Positions 1 through 10,860 are shown, numbered from the stretch's first letter. The stretch is DNA of 64,000 nt from Neomesorhizobium albiziae (GCF_900114255.1 NZ_FOSL01000001.1:707420-771419), one strand, 5' to 3'. The notes: generated from the letters alone by a model not told the origin. Numbers and translations: made by a program.

Positions 1-2237
1 GCGGAGGACCTATCCATATCGACGTCCGGTCGCGAATCCTGCAGCAGCCGGATCGAGTCGATGGGAAGAATCCCCTTCGACCAAAGCGAACCCTCGAAGC
101 TTGGATAGCGGCCGCGCTCGTCGGCGAGATCAACGGACGCCGAAATAGCGTAATAGCTGATCGCCTCCATGCTGGTGTCGGCAAAGGCGACTGCCTCCTG
201 GGAGGCGTACGGAACGCGCAGCACCTGCAACGCATCCTGGAAACCCATCAGGCCAAGCCCAACCGGACGGTGACGAAGGTTCGACTGGCGCGCCTCCGGG
301 ATCGTGTAGAAATTGATATCGATGACATTGTCGAGCATGCGCATCGCCGTGGAGACGGTCCTTGCCAGCCGATCGCGATCAAGGCCGTTATCCGTCACAT
401 GGTTTGCAAGATTGACGGAGCCGAGATTGCAAACGGCAACCTCGTCCTTTGAGGTGTTCAGCGTGATCTCGGTGCAGAGATTGGACGAATGCACAACGCC
501 GATATGTCCCTGCGGCGAGCGTATGTTGCACGGGTCCTTGAACGTGACCCAGGGATGCCCGGTCTCGAACAGCATGGTGAGCATTCGCCGCCACAGGTCG
601 AGCGCTCGAACTTTCCTGAATACCTTGATGCCGCCGGAGGCCGCTTGCAGCTCGTAGGCCTCGTAGGCCACTTTGAACGCCCCACCATAGAGATCGTGCA
701 GATCGGGCGCCTCGTCGGGTGAGAAAAGGGTCCACTCGCCATCCGCCTCCACCCGTTCCATGAACAGGTCCGGCACCCAGTTCGCGGTGTTCATGTCGTG
801 CGTGCGGCGACGGTCGTCTCCGGTGTTCTTCCTGAGATCCAGAAACTCGTCGATGTCGATATGCCAGGTTTCCAGATAGGCGCAGACCGCGCCCTTGCGC
901 TTGCCTCCCTGGTTGACGGCGATCGCGGTGTCGTTCGCGACTTTCAGGAACGGCACAACGCCCTGGCTCTCGCCGTTGGTGCCTTTGATATGCGCGCCGA
1001 GGCCACGCACCGGCGTCCAGTCGTTGCCAAGCCCGCCGGAATATTTTGCAAGCAGAGCGTTGTCCTTGATGCCCTTGAAGATCGCATCGAGATCGTCACC
1101 AATTGTGGTGAGGAAACAGGACGAAAGCTGCGGCCGCGACGTGCCCGAGTTGAACAGCGTCGGTGTCGAGGCCATGAAATCGAACGAGGAGAGCAGGTCG
1201 TAAAACTCGATGGCGCGCGCTTCGCGGTCGATCTCGCGGATCGCCAGCCCCATCGCCACCCGCATGAAAAAGGCCTGCGGCAGCTCGAAACGTTTTCCCC
1301 GCGTGTGCAGGAAATAGCGGTCGTAGAGTGTCTGCAGCCCGAGATATTGGAAATTCAGGTCGCGATCAGCCTTGAGCGCTGCTCCAAGCCTTGCCAGATC
1401 GAACCGCCCGAGTTCCGGGTCGATCAGTTCGGCTTCGATGCCTACCCGTATGAAATCAGGAAAGTAGCTAGCGTAGCACCCGGCCATGTCGGCCTGCGTC
1501 GCCTGCTCGGGTCGATCTGAGATGAAGCTCAGCGCCTCTCGGTGCAGGCGATCAAGCAGCAGGCGCGCCGACACGAAGGCGTAGTTCGGTTCCTGTTCAA
1601 CCAGAGTGCGCGCCGCCAGAATCGGCGCCAGCGACAGTTCTTCCAGAGTGATGCCGTCGTAGAGGTTGCGCTTCGTCTCGGTGAGGATCGTGTCGGCCCG
1701 AACATCCTCCAGCCCGGCGCAGGCCTCGTCGATGACGCGTCGCAGCCGCGCCTCGTCGAGCGGCGAAAGAGTGCCGTCGTCGCCCCTCACTTGCAGCACA
1801 GGCTGGGATGGAGAGGAGAGGGTCGCCCTTTCCACCACACGCTCGCGCGCACGCTCCTCGCGGTAGAGCACATAGGCGCGGGCAACCTTGTGGTGCTCGC
1901 CTCGCATCAGCACCAGTTCGACCTGATCCTGGATCTCCTCGATGTGGAAGGTGCGTCAGGCATCGGCCCGGCGTGTCAGCGCGGCAAAGACCTGCGCCGT
2001 CAGATCCTCCACGACATCATGGACGCGCCGCGAACCGGCGGCGACAGACCCTTCGACTGCAAGAAAGGCTTTGGTTAGCGCGACGGCGATCTTGGTCGCA
2101 TCGAATGGCGTCACCGAGCCGTTGCGGCGGATGATGCGATAACCAGGCTCCGCCGGAGGCTTTGAAGCCGGGGCTGTGTCGGGCGGAAAGTCGGTTGTTC
2201 CGTTGGTGTGGAGGGCGGCAGTCGCAGTCATCATCAT
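1..2237 (-). pseudogene. nrdA: Class I ribonucleotide reductase alpha subunit, 3' end outside window, in-frame TGA
   Basis: Ribonucleoside-diphosphate reductase large subunit, which makes dNDPs from NDPs with an NrdB radical partner expected beyond the window edge. Visible are an N-terminal ATP-cone (dATP/ATP activity site; GYRIIRRNGSVTPFDATKI), the substrate-loop motif SNLCTEITLNT near 465-505, and the C-terminal barrel motif RHRPVGLGLMGFQ near 245-285. The start at 2237 is the first of three ATG codons, just after GGGG. After about 93 codons the frame meets TGA (plus-strand tca, 1956-1958) inside the ATP-cone; the next codons, RTFHIEEIQDQVEL, continue the family sequence in the same frame, so one base change explains it. 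Either the gene is broken, translation restarts downstream without a whole ATP-cone, or this is a sequencing error. The mature protein would exceed 900 residues; roughly 745 codons are present. Confidence 0.85.
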
Positions 2238-2354
2238 CCCCGATGGAGTTTTGGGGACGGAGCATTGGCGCACGCATGCCGGAAATCGCACGGCGCAAAG
2301 CCGCACGAAGCAAGCGCACCACCGGGACACCCCGCCCGTGGACGTTCAGTCGTC

Positions 2355-2527
2355 AGGGCAGGTCTCCTGGCTCGCAGGTCGTCGCTTTCGTCGGCCTTCC
2401 CAGCGCCGTTTGGCGCCAGTGGCGTAACTCGACGTAAGCTCACTGCTTACAGTTGCGGGGGCAGCGCCGGCATTAAACCGGCTTCCCTCTTAGCTCCCGA
2501 GCCGCACAGACTCGGAAGAACCATGAC
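2355..2527 (-). promoter_or_regulatory. Cobalamin (B12) riboswitch upstream of nrdA
   Basis: Read on the minus strand the segment carries the cobalamin aptamer signatures in order: GGGAAGCCGG, the B12-box core GCCGGCGCTGCCCCCGCAAC with CTGTAAGC, GCCACTGG followed by a GGCGCC...GGCGCT hairpin, GGGAAGGC, and the closing GCGAGCCAGGAGACCTGCC. The aptamer ends about 120 nt before the nrdA start, leaving room for an expression platform; no T-run terminator is obvious there. Adenosylcobalamin would be expected to turn nrdA off so that a B12-dependent class II reductase takes over. Confidence 0.93.
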
Positions 2528-2809
2528 CCCTGCATTTAGGGGGCAGCTAGATAGTGATGTCAACATCTAGATTGAGTTTTCCCGGTTTACAGGAAGTCTC
2601 CTATCTGGAGAGCGCATCCCACCCGTTCCAGCGACGAAGAATCGGCGGCCGACAACGCTCAGCAGACGAGGCTGACGGAAGTTCGAGTCTACGCATGAGG
2701 GGTTCGTGTTGGCGCCGTTGTCACCGAGCCGTTTGTTGGCCGTCTCGGCACCAAGGACAGACGTGGGAGAAGGCCGCTGGCCTCCCCCACGTACGTGAAA
2801 TTTGCCCAT
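2528..2809. other. Intergenic, nothing recognised
   Basis: About 280 bases between the riboswitch and the end of the DUF1127 gene. It must hold the nrdA promoter, but no consensus pair stands out. No RNA gene or repeat was recognised, and the short open frames here look like chance. Confidence 0.4.
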
Positions 2810-3040
2810 TCAGCCTTCGCCGTTTGGCAAGTAGTTCCCGTGACTACCGTTGACCGCGGACAGTATCTGTGAACGTGTAATGCCGATGTCCTTCAGGAGT
2901 TCATCGTTCATCGCTTCAAGGGCGCGAACCCCGTTGTGACGGTCACGAGCGCTCCGATAGGCCCGCCAGATCTGCCCCAATCGCGTAAGACAAATCCTCC
3001 CGGTGCTTTCGACCGGCACGTTCAAAGTCGAGATAGACAT
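2810..3040 (-). CDS. DUF1127 small protein
   Basis: A 76-residue protein. Its central part, IWRAYRSARDRHNGVRALEA, and the following NDELLKDIGITRSQI match the DUF1127 (YjiS-like) family, small Arg-rich proteins abundant in alphaproteobacteria. Some family members influence phosphate, carbon or small-RNA metabolism; no specific role can be assigned here. ATG start with GGAGC eight bases upstream. It stands alone on the minus strand with about 180 bases before the next gene. Confidence 0.85.
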   Translation of the reverse strand: MSISTLNVPVESTGRICLTRLGQIWRAYRSARDRHNGVRALEAMNDELLKDIGITRSQILSAVNGSHGNYLPNGEG

Positions 3041-3222
3041 TGCAGTGCTCCATTTGGTTGAGCCGCACTGTTTGGCGGCGATCCCCGTTCAAAGGTTTTT
3101 GTGCAAGCCAGCATCCGGCTCAGCCGGCTGGAGGCGAGGATTGAGAATTTCGTCGCAACGAACTCCGGCCGACGCCGGCAGCGGCGTTTCCAGCCAACTC
3201 AGTTGGCGTCGGCTATGTCGCC

Positions 3223-3552
3223 TCAATTGTTTCCGGAAGGAACGCGACGGCCTATCGCGAACCAGGGCTTTCCGACCACCGCGCCATTTGATGCTTTGCC
3301 AACATCTGCTCGCGGCGCAGCATCGCCGTATTTTTGGAGCGATGATCTTGCCGACGGATGAAAGGGTTGCTCGATCGACGCGGCCGACGACATCCCCAAA
3401 CCACCTTTTCGTGATTTGACGTTGGGCATGGCTGCGTCGCCGTAGATCTGGCGCGACGACGTCGGGAACTGAAGCGTGGAAAGCACGTCTTGCGCGGCGG
3501 CTCCGTCCATAACTGGCAGGAGAGCGGCGAGCGCGAGGACAATTGGTCTCAT
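3223..3552 (-). CDS. Small secreted hypothetical protein
   Basis: A 109-residue protein beginning MRPIVLALAALLPVMDGAAA, a clean Sec signal peptide with probable cleavage after AAA or AQ. The mature part is polar, with YGDAA occurring twice (QIYGDAAMP and QKYGDAAP), which hints at a degenerate internal duplication. No family recognised. The start at 3552 is chosen over an upstream in-frame codon at 3603 because it places the signal peptide at the N terminus and has GGAG about nine bases upstream. Divergent from the large kinase gene. Confidence 0.6.
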   Translation of the reverse strand: MRPIVLALAALLPVMDGAAAQDVLSTLQFPTSSRQIYGDAAMPNVKSRKGGLGMSSAASIEQPFHPSARSSLQKYGDAAPRADVGKASNGAVVGKPWFAIGRRVPSGNN

Positions 3553-3871
3553 AGCGAGATCTCCGTCTTGATAGCTTTCGACAAATTGACTTCGTCGATC
3601 CAAGAATTACTGCGGGCCTACCAAGCTCAAGTGAGTTTGATAGAATTGATCCGCTATTTCGGAATGGAACAACAAAATCGGCGCTTCAATGTCTATCGCA
3701 CGGTTGTTTCCGCTGTTTTTCCGGACGTGAGGATAATTGTTTCGTTTGTTGCGCCAGCTTCGGTTCCAGGTTTCGGCGCACCGCAGATTGAAACAAATAG
3801 TCCTGCCTCAGCACTCATCCGGAAACACTTCAGCACTATTTTCCGGCGCCGAGAGAAAAGGAAAGCCGCCC
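3553..3871. other. Divergent promoter region
   Basis: About 320 bases between the secreted protein and the kinase, locally more AT-rich than its neighbours. It should contain promoters in both directions. The kinase frame stays open back to a TTG at 3737, so a longer N terminus is formally possible. No palindrome or known operator was recognised. Confidence 0.4.
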
Positions 3872-6800
3872 ATGTCAGTTAAGAAAGCCGCGAATGGTGC
3901 GCAAACGGGTTACGCCCTTTTTGACGGCAGCGGTGCCCTGGAGGATGCCAACGCGCAGTTCTTTGCGGCAAATGACAACCGCAAGTACGAAATGCACGGC
4001 ATGGACAGGGTCGCTGTCGTTGCCGAAGTCCTCGCAAACCTGAGAAGCTTTGACGGCCGCAAGGTCGAGTTGAACCAGGCCTTTGTCCGGGATGCGACGG
4101 CGCGCTGGAGCAACCTCGAAGAAGCTCCGGTTGAGGCGCAGACCGCCGATGGCGACTGGAGGCTTTTTGCCGCGCATCCCCGCCCGAACGGTGGGATCGC
4201 TCTGATGAGCGTCGACATAACCGCGATGAAAAATGCCGAGCTGGCACATTGGGACAGTGTCGACATCTTCCGCTGCATCACAGACAGCCATCCGCTGCCG
4301 GTCTGGGTGGTGGATGAAGAAAGCAAGGAGATCCTCTACGAAAGTCTGGACGCCTCGAACCTTCTTGGACGGAAGTGGCGACCGCATCAGCAATTCATCA
4401 CCGACCACTATGTCGATCCCGAGGGGTTCGAGGAAATCCGAACGTTGGTCAGCAAGCACGACATCGTGCGCGATCACGAGATGCAGTTGCGGCGCAGCAA
4501 TGGATCGACGATCTGGTGTTCGGCCAATTGCCGGCGCGGCGTCTATCGGGGGCGACCATCCCTGGTGGTTGGCGTGCTGGACATCACCGAACGCAAGCAG
4601 CGTGAAGATTTGTTCGGTTTCCTGATCAAGCATCATCCCCTGCCGGTCTGGATGAACGATGCCAGTTCCGGTGCGGTGATTTACCAAAGCGACGCCGCTG
4701 AGCGGCTGTTCGGCTGGGACGATGAAGGCGAGCGGAAGATACTTGCGGACCAGTTCGTGAATCCCGACCAATATGTCGAAATCAGCCAGGAACTCATGCG
4801 CAACGGCGTCGTCGAAAATTGTGAAGCGCAATTGAGAGGCAAGGATGGTCGCAAGTTCTGGGCGAACGGAAATTTGAGCGTTGTCGAATTCCAGGGCCGT
4901 CGCGTCGTCCTTGCGGGGATCGCCGATGTCACCAAGCAACGCAAACGCGACGGCGAAGTCATGCTGGCGCGGGAACTGCTTAGCAACGCGGTCGAATCGC
5001 TGTCGGAAGGGTTTGCCCTTTACGACGAAGACCATCGGCTTGTGATGTGCAACCGCTCCTATCGGGAGATGAATGGCACCGTCGCCGACCTGATCAAGCC
5101 CGGCATGAAATGGACCGACCTTCTGATCCAATCAGTGCGGCGCGGCGCTTATCCTGACGCAATAGGGCGGGAAGACGAGTGGATTGAAGAGCGCATCAGC
5201 AACCGCACTACCCTGCGCGGTCGATATGAGGCAAATCTCGGTAACGGCACCTGGCATATTGTTTCCATACACCCGACCGATCTCGGTGGCTTTGTCGTCA
5301 CACGAGCCGACATTAGCGAACGCAAAAAGGCCGAGGCGGCTGAACGTGAAGCCACGGCGCTGATGCAAAAGGTCCTTGATGCCTGTCCCTCACCGACCCG
5401 CATGTCGACGATCGACGGAGAAACCCTCTATCGCAATCCAGCCAGCTGTAAACTCTATGGCGACCGGACGCGGATTGCCGACTACTACGTTCAACCCGAT
5501 GACAGCCAAGCGTTAGTGGATGCACTGACGCAAACAGGCAGCATCGATGACTTCCGGGTTAAGCAATACGATGCCGACGATGAGGTCTTCTGGGCGTCGA
5601 TTTCGGCGCGCCTGATCGAGTTCGAGGGGCGACAGGTGATCGTCTCGAACACAACGAACATCACCGACATGATCACCGCTCAGGAGCAGACCCGACAAGC
5701 AAGCGACCGGCTGATCGACGCCATCGAGTCCCTGGCGGAAGGCTTTGCGCTCTATGACAAGGACGACCGGCTTGTACTCGCCAATAGCCGCTACCGCGCG
5801 ATGCACGCGATAAGCGCGGACGTGCTTGTGCCAGGTGTCAACTGGTTCGATTTCCTCCGCGTCACCGTTGAGCGCAATCAGTTTACAGTGCCAGACGGCA
5901 AGATCGACGAATGGCTGGCAGAACGAGCCAAGGATCGCCGTGAGTTTCGGCAACAGGAATTCCAGCACACGGACGGCGGCTGGTTCTTCGTATCGAACTG
6001 TCCGACCCGCGAAGGCGGCTTCGTCGTCACCCGTGTCGACATCACTGAACGCAAACGCGCTGAGCTGGCCATCAAGGAAGCTGAAGAACTTGTCCGCAAA
6101 GTGCTGGAGGCTTGCCCGGTCAACATTCAGATGACAAGCGCTCGCAACGGAACGCTGCTTTATCGCAGTCCCGCCACACTGGACCTTCTCGGCGATGTGG
6201 CCAACGCCGTCGACTACTACGTCAATCCGCTTGAGCGGAAACATTATGTCGAGAGACTGCTCGAAGAGGGAAGAGTCGACGATTTCGAGACGCAGCTCAA
6301 GCGCAAGGATGGACAAGTTTGCTGGTGTTCAATCTCCTCCCGGCTGATCGATTTTCACGGCGAGAAAGTTATTGTTTCCCATACCTATGATCTCACCGAC
6401 CGCATCGAAATGCAGCAGGAGCTGGAGCGGCAGCGCGAGACGTTGCATCAGAACGAAAAAATGTCGGCGCTCGGTGGATTGCTGGCAGGGGTGGCGCACG
6501 AGTTGAACAATCCGCTCTCGGTGGTGCTTGGCCTGGCTCTCATGCTTGAGGAATCCGCCAGCGACGCCAAGACGGCCGAACGCGCGCACAAGATCAGCAA
6601 AGCCGCGGAGCGTTGCGCCCGCATAGTTCGGACGTTCCTGGCCATGGCCCGTCAACAGCCCACAAAGACCGCGAACGTTTCGATCGACGATGTCATTGCA
6701 ACTGCTGTCGAGGTTGCTGGCTATTCCATAAGGTCTTCCGATATCGAACTCGCGATCCGGCTCCAGCGCGATCTCCCGACTATCTGGGCGGATCCCGATC

Positions 6801-7543
6801 AACTCAGTCAGGTTCTCATCAACCTGCTTGTCAATGCTGAGCAGGCACTTCACGACCGCGCCGGTCCGAGAAAAATCACGATCTCGACGAAACTGCGATC
6901 CAAGACGGGCGACATCGTCGTCAAAGTAGCCGACACAGGAGCCGGTATGTCGCCCGAGATCCGCTCGCGCATTTTCGAACCGTTCTTCACGACAAAGGAG
7001 GTCGGCAAGGGAACCGGGATCGGGCTGTCGTTCTGTCACCGGATCGTGCAGTCGCATGGCGGAACCATCAAAGTGGAAACAGCCGAAGGCTCCGGATCGA
7101 CCTTTATCGTTTCGCTGCCGGGGTTGCGCAGACCACGAGCGACCACCGCAACCGCAGCCCCCGCACCAGCCAAAGTGGCGGGACTTACTTGTCTGGTGGT
7201 CGATGACGAGGCGGAGGTTGGGGACCTGGTTGCTGATGTCCTTGAGCAGGACGGTTTCGCAGTCACGGTAGCTCGATCAGGCGAAGAAGCCTTGCTTCAT
7301 CTTGCGGGCCATTCCTTCTCCTTGATCCTGAGCGATCTCAAGATGCCAAACATCGATGGTCGGGCCATGTTCAAACATATCTCGGACTCCTACCCCGAAG
7401 CACTCGCAAGGCTTGCCTTCCTGACCGGAGATACAATCAGCCCGAGTGCACAGATATTCCTGCGCGCCACGAAACGGCCTTTTCTTGAAAAGCCGGTGAA
7501 GCCGGATGAATTACGGGCCTTCGTTGCACGGTTGGTCGGCTGA
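3872..7543 (+). CDS. Seven-PAS hybrid sensor histidine kinase
   Basis: A 1223-residue cytosolic sensor kinase with no membrane segment or signal peptide. The N-terminal 850 residues contain about seven PAS/PAC units of two alternating kinds: one starting like [20 protein letters not shown] and ending [11 protein letters not shown], the other starting like [21 protein letters not shown] HisKA domain follows ([10 protein letters not shown], phospho-His near residue 876), then HATPase_c (N box [11 protein letters not shown] box GTGIGLSF near 1047), then a C-terminal receiver (LVVDDE near 1110, phospho-Asp in LSDLKMP near 1155, Lys in LEKPVKP). ATG at 3872 is preferred because of AAGGAAA upstream. 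The response regulator 55 bases downstream is the probable partner. The signal is unknown; PAS domains often bind haem, flavin or small ligands. The alternating PAS units look like internal duplication. Confidence 0.93.
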   Translation: MSVKKAANGAQTGYALFDGSGALEDANAQFFAANDNRKYEMHGMDRVAVVAEVLANLRSFDGRKVELNQAFVRDATARWSNLEEAPVEAQTADGDWRLFAAHPRPNGGIALMSVDITAMKNAELAHWDSVDIFRCITDSHPLPVWVVDEESKEILYESLDASNLLGRKWRPHQQFITDHYVDPEGFEEIRTLVSKHDIVRDHEMQLRRSNGSTIWCSANCRRGVYRGRPSLVVGVLDITERKQREDLFGFLIKHHPLPVWMNDASSGAVIYQSDAAERLFGWDDEGERKILADQFVNPDQYVEISQELMRNGVVENCEAQLRGKDGRKFWANGNLSVVEFQGRRVVLAGIADVTKQRKRDGEVMLARELLSNAVESLSEGFALYDEDHRLVMCNRSYREMNGTVADLIKPGMKWTDLLIQSVRRGAYPDAIGREDEWIEERISNRTTLRGRYEANLGNGTWHIVSIHPTDLGGFVVTRADISERKKAEAAEREATALMQKVLDACPSPTRMSTIDGETLYRNPASCKLYGDRTRIADYYVQPDDSQALVDALTQTGSIDDFRVKQYDADDEVFWASISARLIEFEGRQVIVSNTTNITDMITAQEQTRQASDRLIDAIESLAEGFALYDKDDRLVLANSRYRAMHAISADVLVPGVNWFDFLRVTVERNQFTVPDGKIDEWLAERAKDRREFRQQEFQHTDGGWFFVSNCPTREGGFVVTRVDITERKRAELAIKEAEELVRKVLEACPVNIQMTSARNGTLLYRSPATLDLLGDVANAVDYYVNPLERKHYVERLLEEGRVDDFETQLKRKDGQVCWCSISSRLIDFHGEKVIVSHTYDLTDRIEMQQELERQRETLHQNEKMSALGGLLAGVAHELNNPLSVVLGLALMLEESASDAKTAERAHKISKAAERCARIVRTFLAMARQQPTKTANVSIDDVIATAVEVAGYSIRSSDIELAIRLQRDLPTIWADPDQLSQVLINLLVNAEQALHDRAGPRKITISTKLRSKTGDIVVKVADTGAGMSPEIRSRIFEPFFTTKEVGKGTGIGLSFCHRIVQSHGGTIKVETAEGSGSTFIVSLPGLRRPRATTATAAPAPAKVAGLTCLVVDDEAEVGDLVADVLEQDGFAVTVARSGEEALLHLAGHSFSLILSDLKMPNIDGRAMFKHISDSYPEALARLAFLTGDTISPSAQIFLRATKRPFLEKPVKPDELRAFVARLVG

Positions 7544-7598
7544 GTTCGAAAGCGTATATTGATTTGTCATAGAACAGGGGCGAGCATGTCTTGGCGAC

Positions 7599-8342
7599 AT
7601 GTATTCCACCTATGGATGGTCACTGCCGTTGCTGAAGGAAAGTCCACATATTGTCGTCTGCGACGATGAGCAGGATATACGCGATACCGTCGCCGAATAT
7701 CTGCACGATAAAGGTTATGCGGTCACGACTGCCGATGGCGGCCCTGCACTCAGGGAGGTCATCGACAAGCAACGTGTCGACGTGGTCATCCTGGATATCC
7801 GTATGCCGGGCGAGGATGGCCTCTCGCTGGCGAGATACATGCGAGAGCGCTCTGGGGTCGCCATCATCATGTTGACCGGCTCGGCCGATGTGATCGATCG
7901 CGTCGTCGGCCTGGAGATCGGCGCCGATGATTACGTTGCCAAGCCTGTTGATCTGCGAGAGTTGCTTGCCCGCGTGAAAGCCGTTTTGCGCCGAACAGCG
8001 ACTGCAGAGAAAGTCACTGAAGAGGACGGGGCGAGGCTTTCACAGACTGTCCCATTCGGGAATTGCACTTTGAATTTGGACACCTGCAAACTGTTCGATA
8101 GGGACGGTGTCGAGATTGCGATCACCGCGATGGAATTCAGCCTCCTGAGAGTGTTTGCCACGCATCGCGGGCGTATTCTCAACCGCGATCAGCTGCTTGA
8201 ACTCGCCCATGACCGCGGTTGGGATCCGTATGACCGCAGCATCGACATTCGTATCTCTCGCCTGAGGAAGAAAATCGAAGCCGACCCGTCCAAACCACAG
8301 GTGCTCAAGACCGTCCGTGGCGTGGGGTATATTTTCTCGTAA
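7599..8342 (+). CDS. OmpR/PhoB-family response regulator
   Basis: A 247-residue two-domain regulator. The receiver carries the acidic pair in CDDEQD, the phospho-Asp in VILDIRMPGEDG, Thr in MLTGSAD and Lys in VAKPVDLRE. The C-terminal winged helix ends with the usual RISRLRKKIE and VRGVGYIFS. It follows the hybrid kinase by 55 bases and is probably phosphorylated through it, making a phosphorelay with direct transcriptional output. The ATG at 7599 has only a weak ribosome site; the receiver proper begins about 15 residues in, so a later start is possible. Confidence 0.93.
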   Translation: MYSTYGWSLPLLKESPHIVVCDDEQDIRDTVAEYLHDKGYAVTTADGGPALREVIDKQRVDVVILDIRMPGEDGLSLARYMRERSGVAIIMLTGSADVIDRVVGLEIGADDYVAKPVDLRELLARVKAVLRRTATAEKVTEEDGARLSQTVPFGNCTLNLDTCKLFDRDGVEIAITAMEFSLLRVFATHRGRILNRDQLLELAHDRGWDPYDRSIDIRISRLRKKIEADPSKPQVLKTVRGVGYIFS

Positions 8343-8479
8343 ACAAAATAGAACCGCAATTGCGGCGGCTTCCTGCGGGGAACGTGTCGGCACAAGCGAT
8401 CTCTCAACGCCCGTTCAATGGCGCGTGGAGAAAAATGGCGCCTAGCTGGCGAACTTAAGTCTTCCGATGGGAGGCAGAA

Positions 8480-9202
8480 ATGGACAGATCTCACGAGCAA
8501 GCACCAGTCGCGGAGAATGTGGCGAGGTGGACCACTCCTCCATTCCCGGCAACATCAGCAGAGTACATTACCGTGTTGGCGCATTATCACCGCGCCGAAA
8601 TGAGCCGCATGGCAGGCTGGCGCGACCGCATCGATCGGACGACCAACTGGGCGATTACGGGCGTTGCTGCAATGCTGTCGCTGTCGTTGTCATCGCCAAC
8701 CTCCCATCACGGCGTACTTCTCTTCGGCATGGTGCTCGTCCAGCTTTTGCTGCTGATCGAGGCTCGGCGGTACCGCTTCTTTGATGTCTATCGGGGCCGC
8801 GTACGCCAGATGGAGAAGAACTATTTTGCTCAGATCCTCGCGCCACTGCCCGACGTCGACCAAGGCTGGGCCGAGCTCCTTGGTCAAGATTTGCGCAGGC
8901 CACGGTTTTTGATTTCCATCCGTGCTGCAATGTCGCGTCGGTTGAGACGAAATTATTCGTGGATGTTCCTCATCCTGCTGTTTGCCTGGGTGCTCAAGAT
9001 CTCAACCCCGAAATTACAGGATGGCGGTGCGCCCTACGACATTGCACGATCGCTATCCGAGATAATCAGCAACGCTGCATTCGGGCCAATTCCCGGCGCG
9101 ATCGTGCTGCTCGGCGTGATCATTTTCTACTGCTGGCTCGGCTACGTGGCATTGCTGACAGGGGATGCCGATGAAACGATGCATGGGGAAGTTCACGTTT
9201 GA
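8480..9202 (+). CDS. DUF2270 integral membrane protein
   Basis: A 240-residue predicted inner-membrane protein. A pair of hydrophobic segments (about residues 57-95) is followed by a basic cytosolic stretch rich in RRYRFFDVYRGRVRQMEKNY, then two further segments (about 160-175 and 205-230). The pattern AHYHRAEMSRMAGWRDRIDR and the arginine block match the DUF2270 family of unknown function. GGGAGG lies seven bases before the ATG. It has its own 130-base leader after the response regulator, so co-regulation with the two-component pair is possible but not shown. Confidence 0.8.
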   Translation: MDRSHEQAPVAENVARWTTPPFPATSAEYITVLAHYHRAEMSRMAGWRDRIDRTTNWAITGVAAMLSLSLSSPTSHHGVLLFGMVLVQLLLLIEARRYRFFDVYRGRVRQMEKNYFAQILAPLPDVDQGWAELLGQDLRRPRFLISIRAAMSRRLRRNYSWMFLILLFAWVLKISTPKLQDGGAPYDIARSLSEIISNAAFGPIPGAIVLLGVIIFYCWLGYVALLTGDADETMHGEVHV

Positions 9203-9464
9203 CAGCCGAGCTGGTCCTTGTGGCACCAACACAGCAGCCCTCCCCTATGGATGCTGGTCTCCGTCGGTGCGAGAGATCGCACCGGTGAAACAAATGAAAC
9301 AATTCCTCGGGGCTACAGAAAACCATCTGAAATGAAGGTGGCGTATTACTGGAAGGCTGCGGAAGCAGAGATAACAACCAGTGAGCGTAAATGTCTCTCG
9401 TCAAGGTAAATCTAGTCTTGAACGAGACACTATTGCGCCTCGCCTAGAACCCGAGAGTTCAAAG

Positions 9465-10847
9465 ATGGACAAGTCAATTACTCCGAACGACTTCCCTCAG
9501 AGGCTCCGCGCGAACCTCATTGACCAAGATCATCCGAGCTATGAAGAGGCTCGCATGCTCTACAACGCCATGATCGACAAACGGCCACGCTGGATCGTCC
9601 CTTGCTCCGAGGTCGCCGATGTCGTCGCCGCGGTCAATTATGCCCGGGAGAAGCACTTGCTTCTTGCTATTCGCGGTGGCGGCCACAATGGCCCGGGTTT
9701 CGGCAGTTGCGATGGTGGCCTGGTCACAGACATGTCGCCGATGAAGCAGGTTGATGTCGATCCCGCCACGCGCACGGTTCGCGTTCAGGCCGGCTGTACC
9801 CAGGGCGACGTCGACCGCGCCACCAGCGTTCATGGGCTGGCGGTCCCGGCGGGGCTCGTCTCGACCACAGGCATCGCGGGGCTGACGTTGGGAGGAGGCA
9901 CCGGCTATCTGACGCGCAAACACGGCCTCACCATCGACAATCTGATTGAGGTTGAGGTCGTTCTGGCGGACGGCAGCGTGGTCACGGCGAGCGACACCCG
10001 CCACCCGGAGCTGTTTTGGGCGCTGCGCGGTGGTGGCGGCAACTTCGGCGTCGTGACGAGTTTCACATTTCGGGTGCATCCGGCGAAGGATGTCTATGGC
10101 GGGCCAATCTTCTATGACCTCGCGCATGCTGCGAAGATCATGCGTTGGTACAGTGACTTTTTGTCCGAAGCCCCCCGGGAGCTCGGGATCTTCTTCGGCA
10201 TCAAGACGGTACCCTCCTGTGACCCCTTCCCGCGCGAGATATGGGGAAGACGGATCTGCGCACTGATCAGCTGCTACAACGGCTCGGAGGCGGATGGCGT
10301 CCGGGCGATGCAGCCGGTGCGCGACGCACTTCCTCAACCGATCCTTGACGGCATGATGCAGATGCCTTTTGTCGATCTGCAGGCGCTGTTCGATCCACTG
10401 CTGCCCAAGGGACTGCAGTGGTACTGGAAAGGCGATTATGTTGACGACCTGTCCGATGCGGCAATCGCAGCACATGCCGAATATGGCTCGAAGAGCCCAA
10501 GCGAACTGTCGCTAATGCATCTCTACCCCATCGACGGAGCGGTTCACGATGTGGCTCCGGACGCTACCGCCTGGGGCGCGCGGCGAGCCCGCTGGTCCAT
10601 GGTTATCGCCGGTATCGATCCTGACCCGAGCAAGGCTCCGGAGCTGCGACGCTGGGCGAGCGAGTACTGGGCGGCGGTGCACAAGCACAACCCCCATGGC
10701 GGCGCCTACATCAACTTCATGATGGCGGATGAAAGCGAGGCCCGCGTCCGTGCCTCCTACGGCGCCAACTATGAGCGACTTGCTGCGGTGAAGCGTAAGT
10801 TCGATCCCACGAACCTCTTCCGGGTAAACCATAACATCAGGCCTTAG
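9465..10847 (+). CDS. FAD-linked oxidase, BBE type
   Basis: A 460-residue PCMH-type flavoprotein oxidoreductase. The FAD-binding half contains RGGGHNGPG, in which His74 is the usual site of covalent flavin attachment, then GLTLGGGTGYLTRKHGLTID and ELFWALRGGGGNFGVVT. The C terminus, NYERLAAVKRKFDPTNLFRVN, is the berberine-bridge-enzyme (BBE) motif. Relatives oxidise sugars, alkaloids or polyketides; the substrate cannot be read from sequence. There is no signal peptide. The frame is open back to a GTG at 9381, but the ATG at 9465 gives the usual family N terminus. Confidence 0.88.
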   Translation: MDKSITPNDFPQRLRANLIDQDHPSYEEARMLYNAMIDKRPRWIVPCSEVADVVAAVNYAREKHLLLAIRGGGHNGPGFGSCDGGLVTDMSPMKQVDVDPATRTVRVQAGCTQGDVDRATSVHGLAVPAGLVSTTGIAGLTLGGGTGYLTRKHGLTIDNLIEVEVVLADGSVVTASDTRHPELFWALRGGGGNFGVVTSFTFRVHPAKDVYGGPIFYDLAHAAKIMRWYSDFLSEAPRELGIFFGIKTVPSCDPFPREIWGRRICALISCYNGSEADGVRAMQPVRDALPQPILDGMMQMPFVDLQALFDPLLPKGLQWYWKGDYVDDLSDAAIAAHAEYGSKSPSELSLMHLYPIDGAVHDVAPDATAWGARRARWSMVIAGIDPDPSKAPELRRWASEYWAAVHKHNPHGGAYINFMMADESEARVRASYGANYERLAAVKRKFDPTNLFRVNHNIRP

Positions 10848-10860
10848 GTCGACCCGGTAG

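Noticed and set aside
1956..1958. Selenocysteine or recoded TGA in nrdA
   Set aside because: The position is in the ATP-cone, not a redox site, and no selenocysteine insertion hairpin is seen; a stop or sequencing error is simpler.
3875..5131. Long minus-strand frame of 418 codons inside the kinase gene
   Set aside because: It is the complement of a highly coding region with GC-rich third positions; the sequence has no family likeness.
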